Of a stretch of DNA of 64,000 nt, positions 17,771 through 26,852 are shown piece by piece (the first letter of the stretch is position 1; each line of letters opens with the position of its first letter). A program made the position numbers and the translations under genes. The stretch lies in NCBI RefSeq assembly GCF_900113315.1, contig NZ_FOZG01000001.1, positions 1,612,001 through 1,676,000 on the forward strand, in the 5' to 3' direction. Source of the stretch: Sphingomonas jatrophae (lineage in GTDB: Bacteria > Pseudomonadota > Alphaproteobacteria > Sphingomonadales > Sphingomonadaceae). Below the pieces are notes generated by a model. That model did not search any database. It saw only the letters and a list, made by a program, of their open reading frames with translations, and was not told the DNA's origin.

Positions 17771-17786
17771 TTGCACAGTCGTGCAA
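17771..17786. promoter_or_regulatory. Regulon palindrome, site 2 (TTGCAC-AGTC-GTGCAA)
   Basis: Perfect palindrome, extendable to CTTGCAC-AGTC-GTGCAAG (17770-17787). It lies 18 bases upstream of the TTGACA box of the TonB receptor gene and downstream of the MFS gene, so it belongs to the receptor promoter. Confidence 0.72.
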
Positions 17787-17830
17787 GTTGCTGCGCGTCA
17801 CTCGTGCGGCGGGCGCCGCAGCCCGGACGG

Positions 17831-19159
17831 TCAGGCGGTCACGGCGTCCGCTTCGAGCAGCTGGCGCATCTGCTGGCGGCCGGCGACGAACAGCAGGGCC
17901 GCCGGGATCAGCATACCCAGCACGATCACGACGAGCGACGTGCCCACCGCCTGCGGGCTGCCGAACACGTGATCCGTGAGGTAGCCGACCAGCGCCGGGC
18001 CGACGGACATGCCGATCAGCCCTGTCGTCAGAACGTAGATTGCCGACACGCGGCCGCGCAGGGCCTGCGGTGTCACGACCTGCGTCGCCGCCGGGCCCAT
18101 CGACGCGGTCGCGAGGATGAACGTCATGTAGCAGCCGAACATCACCACCGTGACCCACGGATTGCTGGCGGTGAGCGCGATCAGCGCACAGGGCGCGGCG
18201 ATGGCGATCGCGATGATGCACCAGAAGAGCGGGGCATCGCGCCTGCCCGCCTTGTAGAAGCGGTTCACGATGGCGCCGTGGAGCGGCAGGCTGAGTGCGG
18301 CCAGCATCTGCGCCACGCCCAGCACCACGCCGATCTGCGACGTCGGCCAGCCGTGCACGCGGGCGAAATAGGCGGGCAGCCACAGCTGAAGCGAAATCGT
18401 GCTGGTATAGGCCATGCCGAAGCCCAGGAAGATGCCCCAGAACAGCCGCTTGTGCCGGCCAAGGAAGCGTATCGCCTCGCCATAGCCGGCGCCGCCGGCG
18501 GGCGTCGCGCGCGCCTGCCGCACCGGTTCCGTGACCAGAAGGACGAGAAAGGCCATGGCGATGCCGGGCACGCCGGTGAGGATGAAGGCCTGTTGCCACG
18601 GCGCGAAGCTGGCCATGAGCGGCCAGTGCGAGGCGCCGCCCGACAGGACGAACTGGACGAAGGGGCCGCCAAGCAGGAAGACGATGCCCGCCCCCATGAT
18701 CCCGCCCATGACGAAGACGGACATGGCAAGTGACAGGCGGGACGGCGGAAAGCTGTCGCCGATGATCGAATAGGCGCCCGTGGAGAAGCCCGATTCCCCG
18801 CCGCCCACCAGGGCCCGCGCCACCGCCAGCGCCGCGAATGTCGACGCCATGCCGCATGCCGCCGCACCCACGCTCCACACCAACACCGACAGGAACAGCA
18901 CCCACCGCCGATTATAGCGATCGAGCGCGAGGCCCACCGGAATGGCGAAGAGGCAGTAGAGCACCGCAAAGGCCGGACCCTGGAGCAGGCTGATCTGGAA
19001 GTCGGTGATGCCGACATCCTGCTTGATCGGATCCACCACCAACGCGATCAGATAGCGATCGGCGAGGGAGCGGATGTAGAGGATGAAGAGGATGGCGACG
19101 CTGAGCCATGCCAGCGCCGGGCGGGGATATCGGCCAGCGGCGGGGTCCTGAACGCTCAC
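17831..19159 (-). CDS. MFS transporter, spinster-like (copy 1)
   Basis: Inner-membrane carrier of 442 aa with twelve predicted hydrophobic segments. The first segment holds the ADRYLIALVVDPIKQD motif and the cytoplasmic loop 2-3 contains LDRYNRRW, both typical of the spinster/sugar-phosphate-like MFS group common in sphingomonads. The GTG at 19159 (VSVQDPAAG) follows AAAGGA; a longer in-frame extension to 19369 is rich in Arg/Ala and is not used. It is upstream of the TonB receptor in the same direction. Probably moves the substrate or an acidic intermediate across the inner membrane. A related carrier is at 53519. Confidence 0.87.
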   Translation of the reverse strand: MSVQDPAAGRYPRPALAWLSVAILFILYIRSLADRYLIALVVDPIKQDVGITDFQISLLQGPAFAVLYCLFAIPVGLALDRYNRRWVLFLSVLVWSVGAAACGMASTFAALAVARALVGGGESGFSTGAYSIIGDSFPPSRLSLAMSVFVMGGIMGAGIVFLLGGPFVQFVLSGGASHWPLMASFAPWQQAFILTGVPGIAMAFLVLLVTEPVRQARATPAGGAGYGEAIRFLGRHKRLFWGIFLGFGMAYTSTISLQLWLPAYFARVHGWPTSQIGVVLGVAQMLAALSLPLHGAIVNRFYKAGRRDAPLFWCIIAIAIAAPCALIALTASNPWVTVVMFGCYMTFILATASMGPAATQVVTPQALRGRVSAIYVLTTGLIGMSVGPALVGYLTDHVFGSPQAVGTSLVVIVLGMLIPAALLFVAGRQQMRQLLEADAVTA

Positions 19160-19447
19160 CGCGCCGTTCCTTTCGCGCGCACGATGCGGCAAGGCGGCGA
19201 TGACGGCATCTGTCCGGGCACGTGCGGCGGCTCCCTCTCGGCTGCCGCGCTTTTCCGCGGCTTGCCGCCACCATGCCATGCCCGGCAGGACATGCCCACC
19301 TACTTTCTGCACTTCAGGATAATATTGAGGCGCCGGTGAACCAGCAGCCTGGGTGCGCGGTGTGGACACGCCGTGCGCCGCAAGAATGTTTGACTTGGCT
19401 TAGAATCTGCACGACAGTGTAGAAAAGATGGATGAGGATGTGCGCGT
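19160..19447. other. Divergent region between MFS and PQQ dehydrogenase genes
   Basis: About 290 bases holding the promoter of the PQQ operon (TTGACT at 19390-19395, operator at 19407-19422) and presumably that of the MFS gene. The part next to the MFS gene can be read as an N-terminal extension of that frame but has the look of noncoding GC-rich sequence. No other feature recognised. Confidence 0.4.
19407..19422. promoter_or_regulatory. Regulon palindrome, site 3 (CTGCAC-GACA-GTGTAG)
   Basis: One mismatch from the perfect palindrome. With TTGACT at 19390-19395 and 17-base spacing the -10 would be GACAGT, inside the palindrome, so a bound protein would block the PQQ dehydrogenase operon promoter. 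Confidence 0.68.
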
Positions 19448-21526
19448 ATGAAGCTGAAGCACCGGGTACTGACGGCGGCTGCCGCGATGGTGCTGGCATC
19501 CGCCGCGGGCGTGGCGGTGTCCCAGCGCGCCGGCACTCCGGACGGGGCAGACTGGGCCGCTTACGGGCGCACCTCGGAGGAGGATCATTACAGCCCGCTG
19601 GAGCAGATCAACGCGGGCAACATTTCCCAGCTCGGCCTTGTCTGGTTGGCTGACGTGGACACGTTCGACAGCTTCACCGCGCCTCTGGCGGTCGGCGGGG
19701 TGCTCTACTTCGGTGTCGGCAACAGCGTCGTGACCGCGATGGACGCCGCCACCGGCAAGCAGCTCTGGCAATATGATCCCGAAGTCGCCAAGGTTGCGGG
19801 CCACAAGATGCGCGCCGGCTGGGGCACGCGCGGCATCGCCTTTTCACAGGGCCGTGTGTTCACCGCCACGCGGGACGGGCGGCTGATCGCGCTGGATGCG
19901 AAGAGCGGCAAACAGCTCTGGTCGGCGATGACGCTCGATCCCAAGGACGACGCCTATATCAGCGGGCCGCCCTGGGTCGCGGGCGACAAGGTGGTGATCG
20001 GTTTCGGCGGTGGCGATTACGGGCCGGTGCGCGGCTATGTCACCGCTTACGACATCGCGACGGGCAAGCAGGCGTGGCGCTTCTACACGGTGCCCGGCGA
20101 TCCGAAGAAGGGCCCGGACGGGGCCGCATCGGACGACGTTATGCCGATGGCAGCGAAGACGTGGACCGGCGAATGGTGGAAGCTGGGCGGCGGCGGCAAT
20201 GTCTGGCACGCCATGGCCTATGACGCCAAATATGATCGCGTGTATCTCGGCACGGGCAATGGCTTTCCGTGGAACCAGAAGATCCGCAGCCCCGGCGGCG
20301 GCGACAATCTGTTCCTGTCGTCGATCGTTGCGCTGGATCGCAAGACGGGCAAGCACGTCTGGCACTATCAGGTTAATCCCGGCAACACCTGGGACTTCAA
20401 CAATGCGATGGACATTCAGCTCGCCACGCTGACCATCGATGGCCGCCCGCGCGATGTTCTTCTCCACGCGCCCAAGAACGGTTTCTTCTACGTACTCGAT
20501 CGCGAGGACGGCAAGCCGATCTCGGCCGGCCAGTTCGCCCCCGCCAACTGGGCAAGCGGCATCGACCTGAAGACCGGCCGCCCCATCGAGAACCCCAAGG
20601 CGCGCTATCCCGGCGGCGAGCCGTTCGTGATGTTCCCGTCGCCCACCGGCGCGCACGCCGTGGAGACGATGTCGTTCAACCGCAAGACCGGCCTCGTCTA
20701 CATTCCGGAGATCGAGCAGCAGCGCGTCGTGGTCGATCCGCCGAACTTGGCGGAGTGGAAGTACAAGCCCGGCATGTTCGTCAATACGGGGCTGGGCGCC
20801 CCGCCGCCGGGCATCAAGCTGCCGGCGGGCGGCAGCAATCTGGTCGCTTATGATCCGGTGGCGGCGAAGGTGCGCTGGAAGGTGCCGCAGAACGGGCTGC
20901 TGAACGGCGGCACCATCACCACGGGCGGCAATCTCGTCTTCCAGGGGCTGAACACCGGCAAGTTCGTCGCCTTCGCAGCGGATACGGGCAAGCAGATCTG
21001 GTCGTTCGATGCGCAGAACGGCATCCTCGGCAATGCCATCACCTACACCGTTCGCGGCAAGCAATATGTCACCGTCATCACCGGCTTCCGCTCCAGCTTC
21101 GCCAACACGCCGAACTGGGACTATCGCGAGCAGCAGCGCCGCGTGCTGACGTTCGCGCTGGGTGGCAAGGCGAAGCTGCCGACGGTGGAGCCGGTGGAGC
21201 AGCCGATCCAGGACGATCCCGATTTCGCCGTCGATGCGGCCAAGGCGAAGATCGGCGCGGGCATCTACAATCAGAGCTGCGTAATTTGCCACGGTGCGGG
21301 CATGATCGCCGGCGGCGCCGCGCCCGATCTGCGCAAGGCGGGCTCGCCGCTCGACGCCGAGGCGTTCAAGGCGATCGTGCATGGCGGAGCGCTGATGGAG
21401 CGCGGCATGGGCAAGTTCGACAATCTGTCCGACGCCGAGCTGGAAGGCATACGCCACTACATCCGGCAACGCGCGCGTGAGACCGCGCCGACCACCCGTG
21501 CGAACACGGTGGCCACGCCGAAGTGA
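19448..21526 (+). CDS. PQQ-dependent quinohemoprotein alcohol dehydrogenase (copy 1)
   Basis: Periplasmic alcohol dehydrogenase of 692 aa: signal peptide (ends near residue 25), an eight-bladed PQQ propeller with repeated W-motifs (e.g. GKQAWRFYTVPGDPKKGPDG), and a C-terminal cytochrome c domain with haem site CVICH at 611-615. The catalytic Asp is Asp316 in NTWDFNNAMD; the residue two positions on is Asn318, not the extra Asp of lanthanide enzymes, so calcium is expected. The vicinal Cys-Cys pair usual in this family is absent: the equivalent segment is KMRAGWGTRG (120-129). First gene of a five-gene operon under site 3. It oxidises a primary or secondary alcohol and passes electrons through haem to the respiratory chain. 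Confidence 0.9.
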   Translation: MKLKHRVLTAAAAMVLASAAGVAVSQRAGTPDGADWAAYGRTSEEDHYSPLEQINAGNISQLGLVWLADVDTFDSFTAPLAVGGVLYFGVGNSVVTAMDAATGKQLWQYDPEVAKVAGHKMRAGWGTRGIAFSQGRVFTATRDGRLIALDAKSGKQLWSAMTLDPKDDAYISGPPWVAGDKVVIGFGGGDYGPVRGYVTAYDIATGKQAWRFYTVPGDPKKGPDGAASDDVMPMAAKTWTGEWWKLGGGGNVWHAMAYDAKYDRVYLGTGNGFPWNQKIRSPGGGDNLFLSSIVALDRKTGKHVWHYQVNPGNTWDFNNAMDIQLATLTIDGRPRDVLLHAPKNGFFYVLDREDGKPISAGQFAPANWASGIDLKTGRPIENPKARYPGGEPFVMFPSPTGAHAVETMSFNRKTGLVYIPEIEQQRVVVDPPNLAEWKYKPGMFVNTGLGAPPPGIKLPAGGSNLVAYDPVAAKVRWKVPQNGLLNGGTITTGGNLVFQGLNTGKFVAFAADTGKQIWSFDAQNGILGNAITYTVRGKQYVTVITGFRSSFANTPNWDYREQQRRVLTFALGGKAKLPTVEPVEQPIQDDPDFAVDAAKAKIGAGIYNQSCVICHGAGMIAGGAAPDLRKAGSPLDAEAFKAIVHGGALMERGMGKFDNLSDAELEGIRHYIRQRARETAPTTRANTVATPK

Positions 21527-23664
21527 GCCGCAGGGACGAACGACGGCAGCTTCGTCTCGGCATTGCCGGACTTGCCCTTGCCACGGCGGGGATCGTCGCT
21601 GTGGCAGGGATGCGGCCCGGCAAGGCGCCGGCGCCGCCGCCGGGCGGGCGGGATTGGGCGCGCTATGGCGGCGATGCCGAGAACCACTACAGCCCGCTCG
21701 ACCAGATCAACCGCGGCAACGTCGCGCGGCTCGGCCTGGCCTGGTCGCTCGATCTGGATGATGGGCCGAACGCCATGAGCGCGCCGCTGGCGGTGGATGG
21801 CATCGTCTATTTCACCACGGGCTACAGCGTGGTGCATGCGGTGGATGCGCGCACGGGGCAGCGGCTGTGGCGGTTCGATCCGCAGGCGCCGGAACGCGCC
21901 GGGCGCAAGATGCGCGCCGCATGGGGCAGCCGCGGCATCGCCTTCGCGCGCGGGCTGATCTTCACGGGCACGATCGACGGCCGGCTGATCGCTGTCGACG
22001 CGAAGACGGGGGCGCAGGCGTGGAGCGTGCAGACGCTGTCGCGCGAGGACGAAAGCTACATCACCGGACCGCCCTGGATCGCAGGCGACAAGGTGGTGAT
22101 CGGCTTTGGCGGCGGCGATTTCGGGCCGGTGCGCGGCTATGTCACCGCATATGACATCTCGACCGGCAAGCAGGCGTGGCGCTTCTACACGGTGCCGGGT
22201 GATCCGAAGAAGGGGCCCGATGGCGCCGCATCGGACGACGTCATGGCGATGGCGGCCAAGACGTGGACGGGCGAGTGGTGGAAGTGGGGCGGCGGCGGCA
22301 CCGCATGGCACGCCATGGCCTATGACCCGAAACGCGAGCTGATCTTTATCGGCACCGGCAACGGTGCACCGTGGAACCGCAAGGTGCGCAGCCCCGGTGG
22401 CGGCGACAACCTGTTCCTGTGTGCGATCATCGCGCTGGATGCCCGCACCGGCAAGTATCGCTGGCACTATCAGGTCAATCCCGGCGAGAGCTGGGACTAT
22501 AATGCGGCAATGGATATCGAGCTCGCAACGCTCGAGATCGACGGTCGCCCGCGTGACGTGGTGATGCAGGCGCCCAAGAACGGCTTTTTCTACGTTCTCG
22601 ACCGCGACACGGGCAAGCTGATCTCTGCCGAGAAGTTCGCCCCCGCCAACTGGGCGACACGGATCGACAAGGCGACCGGGCGGCCGGTGGAGACGCCGTT
22701 CGCCCGCTTCCCCGGCGGCAAGCCGGTGGTGATCTACCCCTCGCCCGTGGGCGCGCATGCGGCCGAGGCGATGGCGTATAGCCCGCGTACGCGGCTGGTC
22801 TACACGCCCGCTTACGATCAGGCGCGCGTCTACGTCGACGCGCCGGATCTTGCGGCTTGGCGGTTCAAGCCGGGGCAGGTGATCAACAATGCAGTCGGCG
22901 TGCCGCCGCCGTCGATGACGCTGCCGCCCGGCAAGAGCGCGCTGCTCGCTTGGGATCCGGCGCGGCAGCGGGAGGTCTGGCGCCTGCCGCAGGTCGGCCA
23001 GCGCACCGGCGGGGCGACGGCGACGGGCGGCGATCTCGTCTTCCAGTCGCAGGCGGACGGGATGTTCAAGGCGTTCGACGCACGCTCCGGCAAGGTGCTG
23101 TGGTCCACGGACATCCAGAATGGCGCGCAGGCGCAGCCGATCACCTATCTCGTGGACGGCCGCCAATATGTCACCGTCATGGCCAGCTGGCGGGCGCAGG
23201 GGCCGAGCGGCCGCGTGCCGGAATATGATTATTACTCTACCCGCCGCCGCGTGCTGACGTTCGCGCTGGACGGCAAGCGGCGCCTGCCGCCCGCCGCGCC
23301 CGTGACCCCGATTGCCGACGATCCCGCGTTCAAGGTCGATCCGGCGCTGGCGGATCGGGGCAAGCCGCTCTTCGCCGCGCATTGCGCCATCTGCCACGGG
23401 CCGGCCACCATGTCCGGCGGCGCCGCGCCCGACCTGAAGCGCGGGGGTGCGCCGCTCGCCTATGACTCGCTCGTGGCCGTGCTGCGCGACGGCATGTTGG
23501 TGCCGCGCGGAATGCCACGCTTCGAGGAACTGGCGCCGACCGACATCGCGGCGCTCCAGCATTACATCCGACAACAGGCGCGCCTCGCGCTGGTCGCGAA
23601 GGGTTCGCCCGCGGCCGCCACGCGCATGGCGCAGGACGCCAGGAGACTCCATGCAGATCAATGA
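21523..23664 (+). CDS. PQQ-dependent quinohemoprotein alcohol dehydrogenase (copy 2)
   Basis: Tandem paralogue of the preceding gene, 713 aa, with GTG start overlapping the previous stop (GTGA). An N-terminal hydrophobic segment after RRDERRQLR could be a signal peptide or uncleaved anchor. PQQ propeller with Asp325 (ESWDYNAAMD), Asn327 at the lanthanide-discriminating position, GTGNG at 277-281, and C-terminal haem site CAICH at 621-625. It too lacks the vicinal Cys-Cys pair (KMRAAWGSRG, 129-138). The two copies may oxidise two different alcohols of the same pathway or successive steps. The end overlaps the start of the FadB/FadJ-like gene by 14 bases. Confidence 0.89.
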   Translation: MSRRDERRQLRLGIAGLALATAGIVAVAGMRPGKAPAPPPGGRDWARYGGDAENHYSPLDQINRGNVARLGLAWSLDLDDGPNAMSAPLAVDGIVYFTTGYSVVHAVDARTGQRLWRFDPQAPERAGRKMRAAWGSRGIAFARGLIFTGTIDGRLIAVDAKTGAQAWSVQTLSREDESYITGPPWIAGDKVVIGFGGGDFGPVRGYVTAYDISTGKQAWRFYTVPGDPKKGPDGAASDDVMAMAAKTWTGEWWKWGGGGTAWHAMAYDPKRELIFIGTGNGAPWNRKVRSPGGGDNLFLCAIIALDARTGKYRWHYQVNPGESWDYNAAMDIELATLEIDGRPRDVVMQAPKNGFFYVLDRDTGKLISAEKFAPANWATRIDKATGRPVETPFARFPGGKPVVIYPSPVGAHAAEAMAYSPRTRLVYTPAYDQARVYVDAPDLAAWRFKPGQVINNAVGVPPPSMTLPPGKSALLAWDPARQREVWRLPQVGQRTGGATATGGDLVFQSQADGMFKAFDARSGKVLWSTDIQNGAQAQPITYLVDGRQYVTVMASWRAQGPSGRVPEYDYYSTRRRVLTFALDGKRRLPPAAPVTPIADDPAFKVDPALADRGKPLFAAHCAICHGPATMSGGAAPDLKRGGAPLAYDSLVAVLRDGMLVPRGMPRFEELAPTDIAALQHYIRQQARLALVAKGSPAAATRMAQDARRLHADQ

Positions 23665-25705
23665 GGTGACGCGGCTGGACCGTGATGACCAGGTGGCGGT
23701 GGTGACCGTCGCCTCTCCGCCGGTCAACGCCCTGTCCGCGGCCGTCCGCACCGGCGTGGCCGAGGCGATGGCCATGGCTTATGCCGATGCGGAGGTGCAG
23801 GCCATCGTTTTGATCTGCGAAGGGCGGACATTCTTCGCGGGGGCCGACATCACCGAGTTCGGCAAGCCGGTGGTGGAGCCGAGCCTGCGCCAGCTGCAGG
23901 TCATTGTGGAAGATGCGCCCAAGCCTGTCGTTGCCGCGATCCATGGCACCGCGCTGGGCGGCGGCCTCGAACTCGCGCTGGTCGCCCATTATCGCGTCGC
24001 CGTGCCCTCGGCGAAGCTCGGCCTGCCGGAGGCGAAGCTGGGGCTGCTGCCGGGGGCCGGTGGCACGCAGCGCCTGCCGCGCGTCGTCGGCGTGGAGCGT
24101 GCGCTGGAAATGATGACCGGCGGTGAGCCGATCCCGGCCGCTGACGCCGAATCGGTCGGCCTTGTCGACAGGCTGGTGCCCGAAGGGGCCCTGCGCGAGG
24201 GGGCGATCGCGTTCGCGCGCGAGAGGATCGGTGCCCCGCTCGAAAAGATCCGGGATCGGCCGCTGTCGCTCCGGCCGGGGCAGGTGGAGGCGTTCCGCCA
24301 GGCCAACGCCAAGCGCTTCCGCAATCTTGCCGCGCCGGAGGCGATCATCCGCTCGGTTGAGGACGGCGCCGCAATCCCGTTCGACGAAGCGATGGCGCGG
24401 GAGAGGGAGCTGTTCAACGAATTGCTGGCGGGCCCGCAATCCGCGGCGCTCCGCCACGTTTTCTTCGCCGAGCGGCAGGCCGCCAAGGTGGACGGGCTGC
24501 CCAAGGGAACGCCGACGCGGCCGATCACGCATGTGGGCGTGATCGGCGCGGGCACGATGGGGGGCGGCATCGCGATGAACTTCGCCAATGCCGGCATACC
24601 GGTGATGCTGGTGGAGACGCGCGCGGATGCGCTCGAGCGCGGCCTCTCCGTCATCCGGCGCAATTACGAGAACAGCGCACGGAAGGGGAAGCTGACCGCC
24701 GCGCAGATCGAGGAACGGATGGCGTTGCTGCAGGGCACGCTTGCCCTGGACGAAGTCGCCGCCTGCGACCTGGTGATCGAGGCGGTGTTCGAGCAGATGG
24801 ACGTGAAGCAGGATCTCTTCCGCCGTCTGGACAGGATCGCGAAACCGGATGCGATCCTCGCCAGCAACACCTCCTATCTCGATCTGGACGCCATCGCCGC
24901 GGTGACCTCGCGTCCCGAGCAGGTGATCGGCCTGCACTTCTTCTCGCCTGCGAATGTCATGCGCCTGCTGGAGATCGTGCGCGGCGCGAAGACGGACGTC
25001 GGCGTGCTCGCCACCGCGGTGGAGCTGGCCAAGACGATCCGGAAGGTCGGCGTCGTGGTCGGCAATTGCTACGGCTTCGTCGGCAATCGCATGCTTGCCG
25101 CACGTCACGCGCAGGCCGAGGCGCTGGTCAACGAGGGGGCGATGCCCTGGGACGTCGACCGCGTCATCCACGGCTTCGGCTTCGGCATGGGGCCGTTCGC
25201 GATGCGCGATCTGGTCGGGCTGGACGTCGGCTGGGTGCGGGAGAAGTCCACCGCCTCGACCGTGCGGGAGGTGCTCAACGAGATGGGCCGGCACGGGCAG
25301 AAGAGCGGCGGCGGCTATTACGATTATGACGACCGGCGCAACGCCACGCCCTCGCCGATCGCCGAACAGGCGGTGATCGATTTCTCGGCCAAGCTCGGCA
25401 TCGAGCGGCGGGCGGTTTCCGACGATGAGATCCGCGATCGCTGCATTCTTGCGATGGTCAACGAAGGCGCGAAGATCCTGGACGAGGGGATCGCGCAGCG
25501 CGCGTCGGACATCGATACGGTATGGATCAACGGCTATGGCTGGCCGCCATACCTCGGCGGTCCGATGTTCTGGGCCGACCGGCAAGGCCTGCCCGCCATT
25601 CTCGACAGGCTGCGCGCGCTGCAGGCCGCGCATGGCGAGGCATTCAGGCCGTCCCCGCTGATCGAGCGGCTGGTGGCCGAGGGCAAGGGGTTTGCGGACG
25701 CATGA
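23651..25705 (+). CDS. Bifunctional enoyl-CoA hydratase / 3-hydroxyacyl-CoA dehydrogenase (FadB/FadJ-type)
   Basis: 684 aa multifunctional beta-oxidation enzyme. The crotonase half (1-200) has the oxyanion loop FFAGADITEF and both catalytic acids, Glu107 (ALGGGLELAL) and Glu127 (LPEAKLGLLPGAGG). The NAD-binding half starts with GVIGAGTMGGGIAMNFANAG at about 296-315 and continues with the 3-hydroxyacyl-CoA dehydrogenase C-domain. It hydrates a 2-enoyl-CoA and oxidises the 3-hydroxyacyl-CoA. The ATG at 23651 follows AGGAG. The stop overlaps the next start (ATGA). Residues are canonical, so ordinary beta-oxidation activity is likely, but on a pathway-specific chain. Confidence 0.92.
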   Translation: MQINEVTRLDRDDQVAVVTVASPPVNALSAAVRTGVAEAMAMAYADAEVQAIVLICEGRTFFAGADITEFGKPVVEPSLRQLQVIVEDAPKPVVAAIHGTALGGGLELALVAHYRVAVPSAKLGLPEAKLGLLPGAGGTQRLPRVVGVERALEMMTGGEPIPAADAESVGLVDRLVPEGALREGAIAFARERIGAPLEKIRDRPLSLRPGQVEAFRQANAKRFRNLAAPEAIIRSVEDGAAIPFDEAMARERELFNELLAGPQSAALRHVFFAERQAAKVDGLPKGTPTRPITHVGVIGAGTMGGGIAMNFANAGIPVMLVETRADALERGLSVIRRNYENSARKGKLTAAQIEERMALLQGTLALDEVAACDLVIEAVFEQMDVKQDLFRRLDRIAKPDAILASNTSYLDLDAIAAVTSRPEQVIGLHFFSPANVMRLLEIVRGAKTDVGVLATAVELAKTIRKVGVVVGNCYGFVGNRMLAARHAQAEALVNEGAMPWDVDRVIHGFGFGMGPFAMRDLVGLDVGWVREKSTASTVREVLNEMGRHGQKSGGGYYDYDDRRNATPSPIAEQAVIDFSAKLGIERRAVSDDEIRDRCILAMVNEGAKILDEGIAQRASDIDTVWINGYGWPPYLGGPMFWADRQGLPAILDRLRALQAAHGEAFRPSPLIERLVAEGKGFADA

Positions 25706-26850
25706 TGCAGCCGGGACGTGTCGCCATCACCGGCGTCGGGGAGACGCCGATGGTGCGCGCCAGCAAGCAGTCGCTGCTGGAGATGACGGTGGAGGCGTCG
25801 CTGGCGGCGATCGCCGATGCCGGGCTGAGGCCGCAGGACATTGACGGGTTCGTCGTCAACCGGAACAGCCACTCGGCCGACGAGCTCGGCTTCGCGATGG
25901 GGATCGAGCGGCGGCCGTTCAGCGCCATCACCGACACGGTCGGGGGCACGGGGCCGACCGGCTCCGCGCTGACGCTGGCGCAGCTCGCCATCGAAGCGGG
26001 GCTCTGTCGGCATGTGCTGGTGCCCTATGGCTTCCAGGCGACGCGGCCGGGCGGACCTTATGGCTTTCACTCGCGCGAGCCGCTGAAGGCAGACCTCGAG
26101 ATGCCGGTCGGCTTCTTCGGCCAGGCGACCTATTTCGCCGCGATGGCGAACCGCTACGCCCACGAATATGGGCTGAGCGAGGAGCAGCTTGCCGCCGTCT
26201 CCATCACCTTCCGCAAATGGGCCACGCTGACGCCCGGTGCGCAGAAGCGCGAGCCGATGGATCTCGACGCCTATCGCGCGAGCCCGATGATCTCGACGCC
26301 GTTCCGCGTGGCGGATTGCTGCCTGATGACGGACGCGGGCGCCGCCTATGTCGTCAGCCGTGCCGATGCCGCCGCGGATGCGCCGCATCCGCGCGTGCTC
26401 GTGCAGGGTCTTGGTCTCGGCACGACCGGCTATCCTCAATCGATCATGTTCACGCAGCCGGCCTCGATCTTCGACTATCCGGGGCGGGAGTCGGCGGCGC
26501 AGGCGTTCGCGATGGCGGGCGTCGGGGCGAAGGATCTCGACCTCGCGCAGATCTATGACGGCTTCAGCATCTCGGCGCTGGTGCAGACCGAGCAGCTCGG
26601 CCTGTGCGACGAAGGCCAGGGCGGGCGCTTCTATGCCGAAGGCCATGCCATGCCTGGCGGGCGGATGCCGGTGAACACCAGCGGCGGCCACATGTCGGGC
26701 GGCTATCTGCCCGGCATCACCCTCCTGATCGAGGGCGTGCGTCAGCTGCGTGGCCAGCGCGGAGAGGCGCAGGTGCCGGACGCGAAGCTTTGTGCGGTGA
26801 CCGGCCTCGGCGGCAATTCGCACGCCACAACCATCCTGGCGAGGAGCTGA
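25702..26850 (+). CDS. Thiolase-like protein (SCP2/Ltp type)
   Basis: 382 aa thiolase-fold protein of the lipid-transfer-protein/SCP-x type. The N-terminal nucleophilic Cys of true thiolases is replaced: the corresponding segment is DTVGGTGPTGSAL (78-90), with Gly where Cys is expected. The C-terminal half keeps QIYDGFSISAL and NTSGGHMSGGY motifs of the Ltp group. Members paired with a DUF35 protein act as retro-aldolases in steroid side-chain loss (Ltp2 with ChsH2-DUF35) or as acyl-transfer complexes. Here it overlaps the upstream FadB/FadJ-type gene and is followed by a DUF35 gene, so a C-C cleaving aldolase on a 3-hydroxyacyl-CoA is a reasonable guess, not proven. Confidence 0.8.
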   Translation: MMQPGRVAITGVGETPMVRASKQSLLEMTVEASLAAIADAGLRPQDIDGFVVNRNSHSADELGFAMGIERRPFSAITDTVGGTGPTGSALTLAQLAIEAGLCRHVLVPYGFQATRPGGPYGFHSREPLKADLEMPVGFFGQATYFAAMANRYAHEYGLSEEQLAAVSITFRKWATLTPGAQKREPMDLDAYRASPMISTPFRVADCCLMTDAGAAYVVSRADAAADAPHPRVLVQGLGLGTTGYPQSIMFTQPASIFDYPGRESAAQAFAMAGVGAKDLDLAQIYDGFSISALVQTEQLGLCDEGQGGRFYAEGHAMPGGRMPVNTSGGHMSGGYLPGITLLIEGVRQLRGQRGEAQVPDAKLCAVTGLGGNSHATTILARS

Positions 26851-26852
26851 GA

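Noticed and set aside
19448-23664. Lanthanide-dependent PQQ dehydrogenases
   Set aside because: The residue two after the catalytic Asp is Asn in both (318 and 327), not the second Asp that marks lanthanide enzymes.
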